A stretch of DNA of 8,357 nucleotides from Cocleimonas sp. (GTDB taxonomy: Bacteria; Pseudomonadota; Gammaproteobacteria; Thiotrichales; Thiotrichaceae): NCBI GenBank assembly GCA_023145535.1, contig JAGLDQ010000138.1, positions 1-8,357 on the forward strand. Direction: 5' to 3'. Within the stretch, counting starts at the first letter, position 1. Each line of letters begins with the position of its first letter. Below are positions 1 through 6,800 of the stretch, in pieces. The translations under genes were made by a program, and so were the position numbers. The notes under the pieces are model-generated. The model was not told the DNA's origin. It did no database searches and saw nothing but the letters and a program-made list of their open reading frames with translations.

Positions 1-63
1 CCCACCGCTCAAGATGAGCGCGCAGGCTAAAATTATTGACTTTAAATAACGTCGTATATCCAT
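1..63 (-). CDS. N-terminus of an exported protein, truncated by the window edge
   Basis: An ATG at 63-61 opens a reading frame that stays open to the left edge, giving 21 codons. The peptide has a basic start (MDIRRYLK), then a hydrophobic stretch (IILACALILS) and ends in GG. This is the n- and h-region of a Sec signal peptide, so the product is probably periplasmic or outer-membrane. Cys14 follows I-L-A, which resembles a lipobox, but the hydrophobic core before it is too short, so a lipoprotein is not favoured. The start is supported by an AAAGGA Shine-Dalgarno (minus strand, 80-75), 11 bases upstream, and by an in-frame stop shortly above it. The mature domain is outside the window, so no function can be given. 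Confidence 0.6.
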   Translation of the reverse strand, partial: MDIRRYLKSIILACALILSGG

Positions 64-74
64 AGTATTGATAG

Positions 75-80
75 TCCTTT
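75..80 (-). promoter_or_regulatory. Shine-Dalgarno of the partial exported-protein gene
   Basis: AAAGGA on the minus strand, 11 bases before the ATG at 63-61. It is what makes the short truncated frame credible as a real gene. Confidence 0.5.
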
Positions 81-96
81 ACCTATTTATTAATTA

Positions 97-121
97 AGGA
101 ATTTCAAATAAATAAATTCCT
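97..121. repeat. Perfect 8-bp inverted repeat, possible operator or hairpin
   Basis: AGGAATTT (97-104) is followed after 9 bases by its exact reverse complement AAATTCCT (114-121). It lies between the candidate promoter and the ribosome-binding site of the partial minus-strand gene. That is a typical place for a repressor operator or a leader hairpin. Only the symmetry is seen; a regulatory role is inferred. Confidence 0.4.
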
Positions 122-132
122 AATAGTGAAAA

Positions 133-161
133 ATAGTAACTATGCTTAGGAGCGTACACAA
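133..161 (-). promoter_or_regulatory. Candidate sigma70 promoter for the partial exported-protein gene
   Basis: On the minus strand, TTGTGT (161-156) and TACTAT (138-133) are separated by 17 bases and match the -35 and -10 consensus at 3/6 and 4/6. Transcription would begin near 126, placing the inverted repeat 97-121 just inside the transcript. Both boxes are weak and the region is AT-rich, so this is only a candidate. Confidence 0.25.
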
Positions 162-377
162 AAACAACATCCTGATCTCTAGCTTGCACTCAACAGTTGC
201 ATTAGAGCTTAGGGAAGTTATTCGGTATACATTCCTTAGTTGCTATTATTTTTAAGCATTATTATAGAGATATTGTTTAGGGGGGATGACACAAACCTGA
301 ACCCTAAGTCTATTTGCATAATAGAGTTTAGATTATACAAATTTACATGAGAATCAAGCTGTTTTTATTAAAGCGTC

Positions 378-408
378 GTAAAAACATTATGTAAGGCTTT
401 GTTTTTAC
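378..408 (-). terminator. Inverted repeat downstream of the Mth938-like gene, possible weak terminator
   Basis: GTAAAAAC (378-385) and GTTTTTAC (401-408) are exact reverse complements separated by 15 bases. The repeat lies about 55 bases beyond the stop of the 463-834 gene in its reading direction. The stem is AT-rich, the loop is long and no clean U-tract follows, so an intrinsic terminator is possible but not convincing. Confidence 0.25.
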
Positions 409-462
409 TTCGATATGTTTAGATAGTAAGCAGATGGCTCTGAGAGGAGGATGATAATCAGC

Positions 463-834
463 CTATTTACAAAATAATGCAGCGGCTATATTTCTATCAT
501 CTGCCATCAAGATATTAAAGGTTCGACAAGCCGCTTGCGTATTCATTATTTCAAAACCAATGCCAGCGTTAACGAGACTCAAATAGACTTCTTTTTCAGG
601 AAACAGCTGCTTAATACCCGTGCCTAAGAGTATCACCTCAGGTTGTAATACATATATTTTCTCTAAGTGCTGTGCTTGAAGGTCAGTAAAGACGGCTGGT
701 TGCCAATCAGGAGCAAAATGTTCAGGCGTTAGAATCAAGCCTTGGGTAAAGCTTTTATCATTAATGCGTATACTTTGATCATCATAACCTGTGATGACAA
801 AGTGATTGTCGTCGTGCGCTTCGCTAAATTTCAT
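463..834 (-). CDS. Mth938-like / DUF498 family protein (COG3737 type)
   Basis: A 123-residue protein that matches the small Mth938/Xcc1710-like family in length and pattern. There is an early RIND...F..GLILTPE segment (residues 23-37), a VILLGTG turn (67-73), and the conserved C-terminal block GIGFEIMNT...ACRTFNILM (91-110) ending in RNIAAAL. The family is related to the human mitochondrial complex I assembly factor NDUFAF3. In bacteria its role is not established, so none is assigned. No signal peptide or membrane segment is visible, so it should be cytosolic. The ATG at 834 has only AT-rich sequence upstream and no clear Shine-Dalgarno, but the N-terminus has the usual family length. It is transcribed divergently from hom across 123 bases. 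Confidence 0.85.
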   Translation of the reverse strand: MKFSEAHDDNHFVITGYDDQSIRINDKSFTQGLILTPEHFAPDWQPAVFTDLQAQHLEKIYVLQPEVILLGTGIKQLFPEKEVYLSLVNAGIGFEIMNTQAACRTFNILMADDRNIAAALFCK

Positions 835-894
835 AATAAGTCTAAATATTGCTGTTTTGAATCACAGGCATCTTACACTATTGACACTGCCTTA

Positions 895-924
895 ATGCAA
901 ATGTAATGTGCTGTCTCTTATAAT
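895..924 (+). promoter_or_regulatory. Promoter of the hom-thrC operon
   Basis: A perfect -10 box TATAAT lies at 919-924. The -35 at the right spacing (895-901, around ATGCAAA) is weak. A perfect TTGACA is present further up at 881-886, but 17 bases downstream of it is only a poor TAATGT (904-909); it may be a second promoter or chance. Transcription should start near 930-932, inside an A7 run (930-936), leaving a leader of under 30 bases. Confidence 0.55.
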
Positions 925-945
925 TTCATAAAAAAATACACAGAT

Positions 946-950
946 AAAGG
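946..950 (+). promoter_or_regulatory. Shine-Dalgarno of hom
   Basis: AAAGG, 7 bases upstream of the ATG at 958. It fixes the hom start, and the encoded N-terminus goes directly into the dinucleotide-binding strand as expected for the family. Confidence 0.65.
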
Positions 951-957
951 TAATAAA

Positions 958-2268
958 ATGAATCCTGTAAAAATAGGCTTGTTGGGTCTGGGGACTGTCG
1001 GTGGCGGTACGGCAACGGTCTTGAAACGTAATGCAGAAGAAATAGCACGCCGAGCAGGACGAGGCATTATTGTGGATTATGCAGCTACGCTTGAGCCAGC
1101 ACGCGCAGAGGAGCTTGGCTTACCTGATTTGCGTATTACCGAAGAGGCATTTGATGTCGTTAATGACCCTGATATATCGATTGTTGTCGAACTCATTGGT
1201 GGTTATTCGCCCGCTAAAGAATTGGTGCTACAAGCGATTGAAAATGGCAAGCATGTTGTGACTGCAAATAAAGCACTAATCGCCGTACATGGTAATGAGA
1301 TTTTTGCTAGGGCGCAAGAAAAGGGCGTTATCGTCGCATTTGAAGCGGCGGTTGCAGGGGGTATTCCGATTATCAAAGCCTTACGTGAAGGGTTAGCGGC
1401 AAATAAAATCGAATGGTTAGCGGGTATCATCAATGGCACGGGCAATTTTATCTTGACGGAAATGCGTGATAAAGGACGGGCATTTGATGATGTCTTAAAA
1501 GAAGCGCAGGAATTGGGTTATGCCGAAGCAGATCCTACTTTTGATGTGGAAGGTATTGATGCAGCGCATAAATTATCGATTCTGTCATCAATTGCTTTTG
1601 GTATTCCGCTACAAGTTGAAAAAACCTATACCGAAGGCATTAGCAAGATTAGTCGGGAGGATGTGACTTATGCATCAGAGCTTGGCTACAATATCAAACA
1701 TCTTGGTATAGCTCGTCGCACCGAAGAGGGAATTGAGCAGCGCGTTCATCCTACAATGATTCCCAAAACACGCCTAATTGCGAATGTCAATGGTGTCATG
1801 AATGCGGTGTTAGTGAATGGTGATGCTGTTGGTCACACCCTCTATTATGGTGCGGGTGCGGGTGATGAACCGACCGCTTCTGCGGTCGTTGCTGATGTTA
1901 TTGATATAGTACGCGCTTTAACCACTGATCCTGAAAATCGAGTGCCTCACTTAGCCTTCCAGCCTGATGAGCTAACAGATACACCTATTGTGCTAATGGA
2001 CTCGATTGAAACCGCTTTTTACTTACGGATGCGCGCGGTAAATCATGCCGGTGTGCTTGCAGAAGTGACTAAAATTCTTGGCGATAGAAGCATCAGTATA
2101 GAAGCCTTTATTCAAAAAGAGCCAACTGAAGATGTGGATAAAGCCGATATTATCCTCCTCACGCATCGTGTCAATGAAGGCGATATGAATGCGGCGATTA
2201 AAGAAATAGAAGCACTGGACGTTATAACGGGCGAGATTATGCGGATTAGAGTGGAGTCATTAAAATGA
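958..2268 (+). CDS. hom: Homoserine dehydrogenase (monofunctional, with C-terminal ACT domain)
   Basis: Reduces L-aspartate 4-semialdehyde to L-homoserine with NAD(P)H (EC 1.1.1.3), the branch-point step to threonine and methionine, in the cytosol. The 436 residues match the stand-alone enzymes of other gammaproteobacteria. A Rossmann fingerprint GLGTVG is at residues 10-15 and TANK at 102-105 with conserved Lys105. A catalytic-domain stretch AAVAGGIP...GIINGTGNF runs over 130-164. The family signature ADPTFDVEGIDAAHK is at 191-205; Asp201 and Lys205 have the same spacing as yeast Asp219 and Lys223. An ACT regulatory domain occupies about 350-436 (FYLRMRAVNHAGVLAEVTKIL), so feedback control by threonine is expected. 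No aspartokinase domain is attached, unlike enterobacterial ThrA. The stop overlaps the thrC start by four bases, showing a shared transcript. Confidence 0.97.
   Translation: MNPVKIGLLGLGTVGGGTATVLKRNAEEIARRAGRGIIVDYAATLEPARAEELGLPDLRITEEAFDVVNDPDISIVVELIGGYSPAKELVLQAIENGKHVVTANKALIAVHGNEIFARAQEKGVIVAFEAAVAGGIPIIKALREGLAANKIEWLAGIINGTGNFILTEMRDKGRAFDDVLKEAQELGYAEADPTFDVEGIDAAHKLSILSSIAFGIPLQVEKTYTEGISKISREDVTYASELGYNIKHLGIARRTEEGIEQRVHPTMIPKTRLIANVNGVMNAVLVNGDAVGHTLYYGAGAGDEPTASAVVADVIDIVRALTTDPENRVPHLAFQPDELTDTPIVLMDSIETAFYLRMRAVNHAGVLAEVTKILGDRSISIEAFIQKEPTEDVDKADIILLTHRVNEGDMNAAIKEIEALDVITGEIMRIRVESLK
2253..2256 (+). promoter_or_regulatory. Shine-Dalgarno of thrC inside the end of hom
   Basis: GGAG within the last hom codons, 8 bases before the thrC ATG at 2265. 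Together with the ATGA overlap (2265-2268) it supports translational coupling of the two genes. Confidence 0.6.
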
Positions 2269-3737
2269 AGTTTATAGAAACGCGCGGCAATGATGGTCAA
2301 TCACCGTTAGCCGTCAGTTTTTCTGAAGCCATTTTATCGCCTATGTCATCTTTTGGCGGTATCTATGTGCCTGAATCACTACCACAACTGGATGCATCCT
2401 TTTTAGAAGCACATCTTGATACTTCTTATAAAACCTTAGCCAAAGATTGTTTAGCGGCCTTTGATATTGATATTGAAGCAAGTGTTATCGATGAAGCATT
2501 AGACTTATACGATGCTTTTGATGACAGCAATAACCCTGCCCCTTTGGTTAAGATCAAAGAGGATCTCTATGTTAGTGAACTTTATCACGGCCCAACCCGT
2601 GCTTTTAAAGACATGGCATTGCAACCCTTTGGACGTATTTTATCTTCAATCGCACAAACCAGAAATGAGAATTATCTCATTCTCGCTGCAACCAGTGGTG
2701 ACACTGGGCCGGCGGCACTAGAAACCTTTAAAAACCGTGATAATGTCAGAGTGGCTTGTCTCTACCCTGAGGGTGGAACCTCGGATGTACAACGTTTACA
2801 AATGGTTACAGAAGACGCGAATAACCTCAAAGTTATTGGTGTACAGGGTGATTTTGATGATACGCAGGCCGCGCTTAAAGCATTACTTGTTTCAGAGTCC
2901 TTTAACACCACGCTAAAAGAAAACAATATTAAATTATCGGCGGCTAATTCAGTTAATTTTGGACGTATTATCTTCCAGCTAATCTACCATATTCACAGTT
3001 ACTTAGAGCTTGTGCGTCAACATGTCATAACACTCGGCGATAAGGTTTATTTAGACGTGCCCAGTGGGAATTTTGGCAATGCACTGGGTGGCTATTATGC
3101 GATGAAAATGGGCTTGCCAGTGGAGAAAATCTTAATCGCCTCTAACAATAACAATGTATTGACGCAATTGATTCATGAGGGGTTATACGACATCCGAGAG
3201 ACATCGGTTATTCCAACGACATCACCCGCAATGGATATTTTAAAATCATCCAATATCGAGCGTATTTTATATGACCTTTATGGTGATGAGCGCACTAAAG
3301 CGCTAATGTTACAGTTAGACAGCGAACAATATTATCAATTAAGCGATGAAGAACTAGTAACGCTACAAAGTGTCTTTTCTGCTGATTTTTGTAGTGATGA
3401 AGAAGGTAAGCGCTATATTCAAACGGCCTTTGCCGATGGTTATTTAATGGATCCACATACAGCAACCTGTTTTAAAGCGTATGATACTTGTCGTGATAAG
3501 CCCTTAAAAACAATTGTTTATTCAACCGCTGAATGGACAAAATTTTCTCCTGTCATCGCGAATGCGCTAACAGGAGAAGAGGGCGCAAATGATCGGGATG
3601 CATTACAAACCATCGCTAAAGAAGCGAATATTCAAATACCCGCACAAATAAATGCTTTATTCGATAAGGAAATTACGCAAAAAACAATTATTGATAAAGA
3701 AGCGATTGAAAAAGAAATATTGGCATTTTTGAACTAA
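2265..3737 (+). CDS. thrC: Threonine synthase
   Basis: Converts O-phospho-L-homoserine to L-threonine and phosphate, a pyridoxal-phosphate enzyme of fold type II (EC 4.2.3.1), cytosolic. The 490 residues fit the long bacterial/fungal class. The N-terminal threonine-synthase domain begins with MKFIETRGND and contains FGGIYVPESLP (30-40). The PLP lysine is Lys115 in HGPTRAFKDMALQ (108-120). SGDTG at 144-148 and the glycine-rich phosphate loop PSGNFGNALGG at 266-276 follow, and the conserved PHTA is at 397-400. No key residue appears missing. It starts within the hom stop codon (ATGA), so the two are probably translated in a coupled way. The kinase that makes its substrate (thrB) is not in the window and must be encoded elsewhere. 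Confidence 0.97.
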   Translation: MKFIETRGNDGQSPLAVSFSEAILSPMSSFGGIYVPESLPQLDASFLEAHLDTSYKTLAKDCLAAFDIDIEASVIDEALDLYDAFDDSNNPAPLVKIKEDLYVSELYHGPTRAFKDMALQPFGRILSSIAQTRNENYLILAATSGDTGPAALETFKNRDNVRVACLYPEGGTSDVQRLQMVTEDANNLKVIGVQGDFDDTQAALKALLVSESFNTTLKENNIKLSAANSVNFGRIIFQLIYHIHSYLELVRQHVITLGDKVYLDVPSGNFGNALGGYYAMKMGLPVEKILIASNNNNVLTQLIHEGLYDIRETSVIPTTSPAMDILKSSNIERILYDLYGDERTKALMLQLDSEQYYQLSDEELVTLQSVFSADFCSDEEGKRYIQTAFADGYLMDPHTATCFKAYDTCRDKPLKTIVYSTAEWTKFSPVIANALTGEEGANDRDALQTIAKEANIQIPAQINALFDKEITQKTIIDKEAIEKEILAFLN

Positions 3738-3767
3738 AAGGACATCTTTCTTAGGTCTTTATTTGAC

Positions 3768-3792
3768 GTGTAGGGATAATCCATCCCTACAC
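3768..3792. terminator. Hairpin between convergent thrC and purL, probable bidirectional terminator
   Basis: GTGTAGGGAT (3768-3777) and ATCCCTACAC (3783-3792) form a perfect 10-bp stem with a 5-base loop, in the 63-base gap between two converging genes. Neither side has a long T-tract: TCTGATCTTT follows on the plus strand, and the minus-strand side is A-rich. It may therefore terminate weakly, or act mainly to protect both 3' ends. Confidence 0.6.
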
Positions 3793-3800
3793 TCTGATCT

Positions 3801-6800
3801 TTAACCAACCCAAACCCGTGCATTTCTAAACATCCGCATCCACGCGGCATCTTCATTCCAATCATCAGGATGCCATGAGTTCGTGACGGTACGAAAAACA
3901 CGCTCAGGATGGGGCATCATAATGGTAAAACGCCCATCCTCTGTGGTTAGCCCTGTAATACCCTGCGGTGAGCCATTCGGGTTTTCAGGATACTGTTCTG
4001 TAGGTTGCCCTGCATTATCGACATAACGTAGAGTAACTAAGCCAGAATCAAGCGCATTTTGGCTTTCATTTGCCGTATCAAAGACTGCACGCCCCTCGCC
4101 ATGTGCAACAGGAATGGGCATTTTTGAACCTTGCATTCCTTGTAGGAAAATAGAGGGCGATTCCATTACCTCAACCATTGCCACGCGCGCTTCAAACTGC
4201 TCGGATAAATTAGCATAAAAACGAGGCCAATGTGAGGCGCTGGGAATGAGGTCTCTTAATTGTGAAAACATTTGGCAACCATTACAAATGCCTAAACCAA
4301 AGGCATCTTCTCGTGCAAAAAATTGACTAAATTCATCCTTAGCGCGTTGATTGTACAAAATGCTTTTTGCCCACCCCCCCCCCGCGCCTAGTACATCACC
4401 ATAAGAAAAACCACCACAAGCGACAACCCCTTTAAATTCATTGAGCGATGTTTTTCCGCTGATAATATCAGTCATATGGACATCAACCGCTTGGAAACCG
4501 GCACGATCAAAAGCAGCGGCCATTTCTATTTGCCCATTCACGCCTTGCTCACGTAAAATTGCCATTGGGGGTTTAACACCGGTGTTGATAAACGGTGCCG
4601 AGATATTTTCATCGGGATCATAACTAAGATCAGCAAATAGACCCGTATCGTTAGTCTGATCAATACGTTCAAACTCCTGTTTAGCACAGTCAGCATTATC
4701 ACGCAGTGCTTGCATTCGATAGCTTGTTTCTGACCATGTTTTCTGTAATGCCGTGCGTGATTTTTGGAAAATAGTTTCTTCAGCCCACGTAAAGATAATC
4801 TCATCAGACTCGTTTAGTTTACCAATCACATGGGCATGTTTGCCTAGGTCATGTTCACGGAAGACAGATAATACGTCTTCGGTATCACGATGATGCACTT
4901 GAATCACAGCGCCTAACTCTTCACTAAATAAGGCTTCCAGCGGTTTTTTTGCCAAATCATCTAACTGAACCGTAATGCCTGATCGCCCTGCAAAGGACAT
5001 TTCTGCGAGGGTTGCTAATAAACCACCATCAGATCGATCATGATAAGCGAGTAATTTATCTTCTTTATTCAATGTTTGGATTGCCGCAAAGAAGCCAATA
5101 AGCGTTGCCGCCTCATCAAGATCTGGCGCATGATGCCCTACTTGAGAATAAACCTGAGCCAGTGCAGAGGCTGCTAGGCGGTTTTTTCCTTTACCCAGAT
5201 CGATAGCGATTAGGTCGGTATCGTTTTTATCCGTGCGTAGTTCTGGGGTTAGCGTATTGCGAATATCTTCAACAACGGCAAAGGCGGTAATTAATAGGGA
5301 TAATGGTGCGGTTACGGCGCGATCTTCGCCATCTTCTTGCCACACTGTTTTCATGGAAAGAGAATCTTTGCCCACAGGAATAACAATGCCTAATGCGGGG
5401 CAAAGCGCTTCACCCACCGCTTGAACGGTATCAAATAACGCCGCCTCTTCGCCATCATGCCCTGCGGCTGCCATCCAGTTGGCTGATAGGGCGATATTCG
5501 ATATTTTGCCAATCTTTGCAGCTGCAATATTGGTAATGGCTTCGGCGATTGCCATGCGCCCTGAGGCGGCAGGATTGACTAAAGCGATCGGTGTGCGTTC
5601 ACCAATCGCCATTGCTTCGCCTGTATAAGATTGGTAATCCGTGGCGGTCACGGCAACATCGGCCACAGGCACCTGCCAAGGGCCAACCATTTGATCACGA
5701 TTGACCATGCCAGTAATACTGCGATCCCCAATGGTAATAAGGAAGGATTTTGAGGCAACCGTTGGCAAGCTTAAAACCCGTTCAATCGCTTCCTCTAGTT
5801 TAATGTCATCGAATACTAATTCAGGTTTATGAAAGGTTTGATGACGTACATCGCGTAGCATTTTAGGGGGGTTGCCTAATAGCACATCCATTGGAATATC
5901 GACGGGGGCATTATCAAAATGGGCATCGCTAACGATGAGTTGTTGTTTATTGGTTGATGCACCTACAACGGCATAAATAGCACGCTCACGCTGACAAATC
6001 GTTTCAAATTGTTCTAAGCGGTCAGCGGCAATGGCTAAGACATAACGCTCTTGTGCTTCGCAACTCCAAATTTCCATTGGTGCCATGCCAGGCTCATCAT
6101 TTGGGACGGCACGTAATTCAATTTTTCCACCCCGACCTGCATCATTTATGATTTCAGGAATGGCATTAGAGATACCGCCTGCACCGACATCATGAATGGA
6201 GAGAATAGGGCTGTTATCACCCAAAGCGACACAACGGTCAATCACCTCTTGGCAACGACGTTGCATTTCAGGATTACCTCGTTGTACCGAGGCAAAGTCC
6301 AGATTTTCTGCACTGGCTCCACTGGTCATAGAGGAAGCCGCACCACCACCTAAACCAATTAACATGGCAGGGCCACCCAGTACAATAATCGCCGTCCCTT
6401 CGGGTAAGTCTTGTTTTTCAATATTGTCAGGGCGGATATTGCCGACCCCCCCCGCTAACATAATGGGCTTATGATAACCGCGAATCTCTGTCCCTTTAGC
6501 GCAAGGCACTTCCGCCTCATAAGTACGGAAATAGCCCGTTAAATTAGGACGACCAAACTCATTATTAAAAGCAGCTGCACCAATAGGGCCTTCAAGCATA
6601 ATATTAAGCGCGCTATCGATACGCGATGGCTTGCCAAATTCACGTTCCCAAGGCTGCTCATAATCAGGAATTTTAAGATTAGAAACCGAAAAACCACATA
6701 AACCCGCTTTGGGTTTAGAGCCATTACCCGTTGCACCCTCATCGCGAATTTCACCCCCAGAGCCTGTTGCTGCACCAGAAAAAGGAGAGATAGCCGTCGG

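Larger units (their letters stand above)
64..462. other. About 400 bases without a recognisable gene
   Basis: This AT-rich gap separates two minus-strand genes. No tRNA, rRNA or known riboswitch is recognisable. The only frames seen are very short; for example, a 27-codon minus frame from 319 has no ribosome-binding site. The gap holds an 8-bp inverted repeat at 97-121 and another at 378-408. It also has complementary segments at 208-214, 275-282 and 302-308 that can pair in alternative ways, three copies of CTTAGG (145-150, 208-213 and inverted at 303-308), and a TATAAT on the minus strand at 337-332 with no good -35. It may hold a small RNA or long leaders, or it may simply be non-coding. 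Confidence 0.5.

Noticed and set aside
1..63. Lipoprotein signal with Cys14
   Set aside because: The hydrophobic stretch before the Cys is only about four residues, and Leu at -2 is atypical for a lipobox.
280..300. G6 run followed by ATG ACA CAA ACC TGA on the plus strand
   Set aside because: It would encode a four-residue peptide only, and the G-run is not a proper Shine-Dalgarno at that spacing.
239..319. 27-codon minus-strand frame starting at ATG 319
   Set aside because: There is no ribosome-binding site, its composition shows no protein-like pattern, and it lies in the foldable stretch. Not supported as a gene.
442..477. GAGAGGAGG followed directly by ATG on the plus strand, opening an eight-codon frame
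   Set aside because: The Shine-Dalgarno abuts the ATG with no spacer, the frame ends almost at once, and it runs into the 3' end of the opposing gene. Probably chance.
881..909. Perfect TTGACA as the main hom -35 box
   Set aside because: At 17 bases the matching -10 (TAATGT) fits poorly, while the perfect TATAAT at 919 is too far away to pair with it. Kept only as a possible second promoter.
1203..1445. 80-codon minus-strand frame inside hom
   Set aside because: It is antisense to the conserved hom catalytic region and has no homology pattern or ribosome-binding site.
4538..4804. 88-codon minus-strand frame inside purL
   Set aside because: It is a shifted-frame shadow of purL, whose own frame encodes a highly conserved protein throughout; there is no independent start signal.
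6196..6474. 92-codon plus-strand frame antisense to purL
   Set aside because: It lies fully opposite conserved purL motifs. Long antisense frames are expected from purL codon use.
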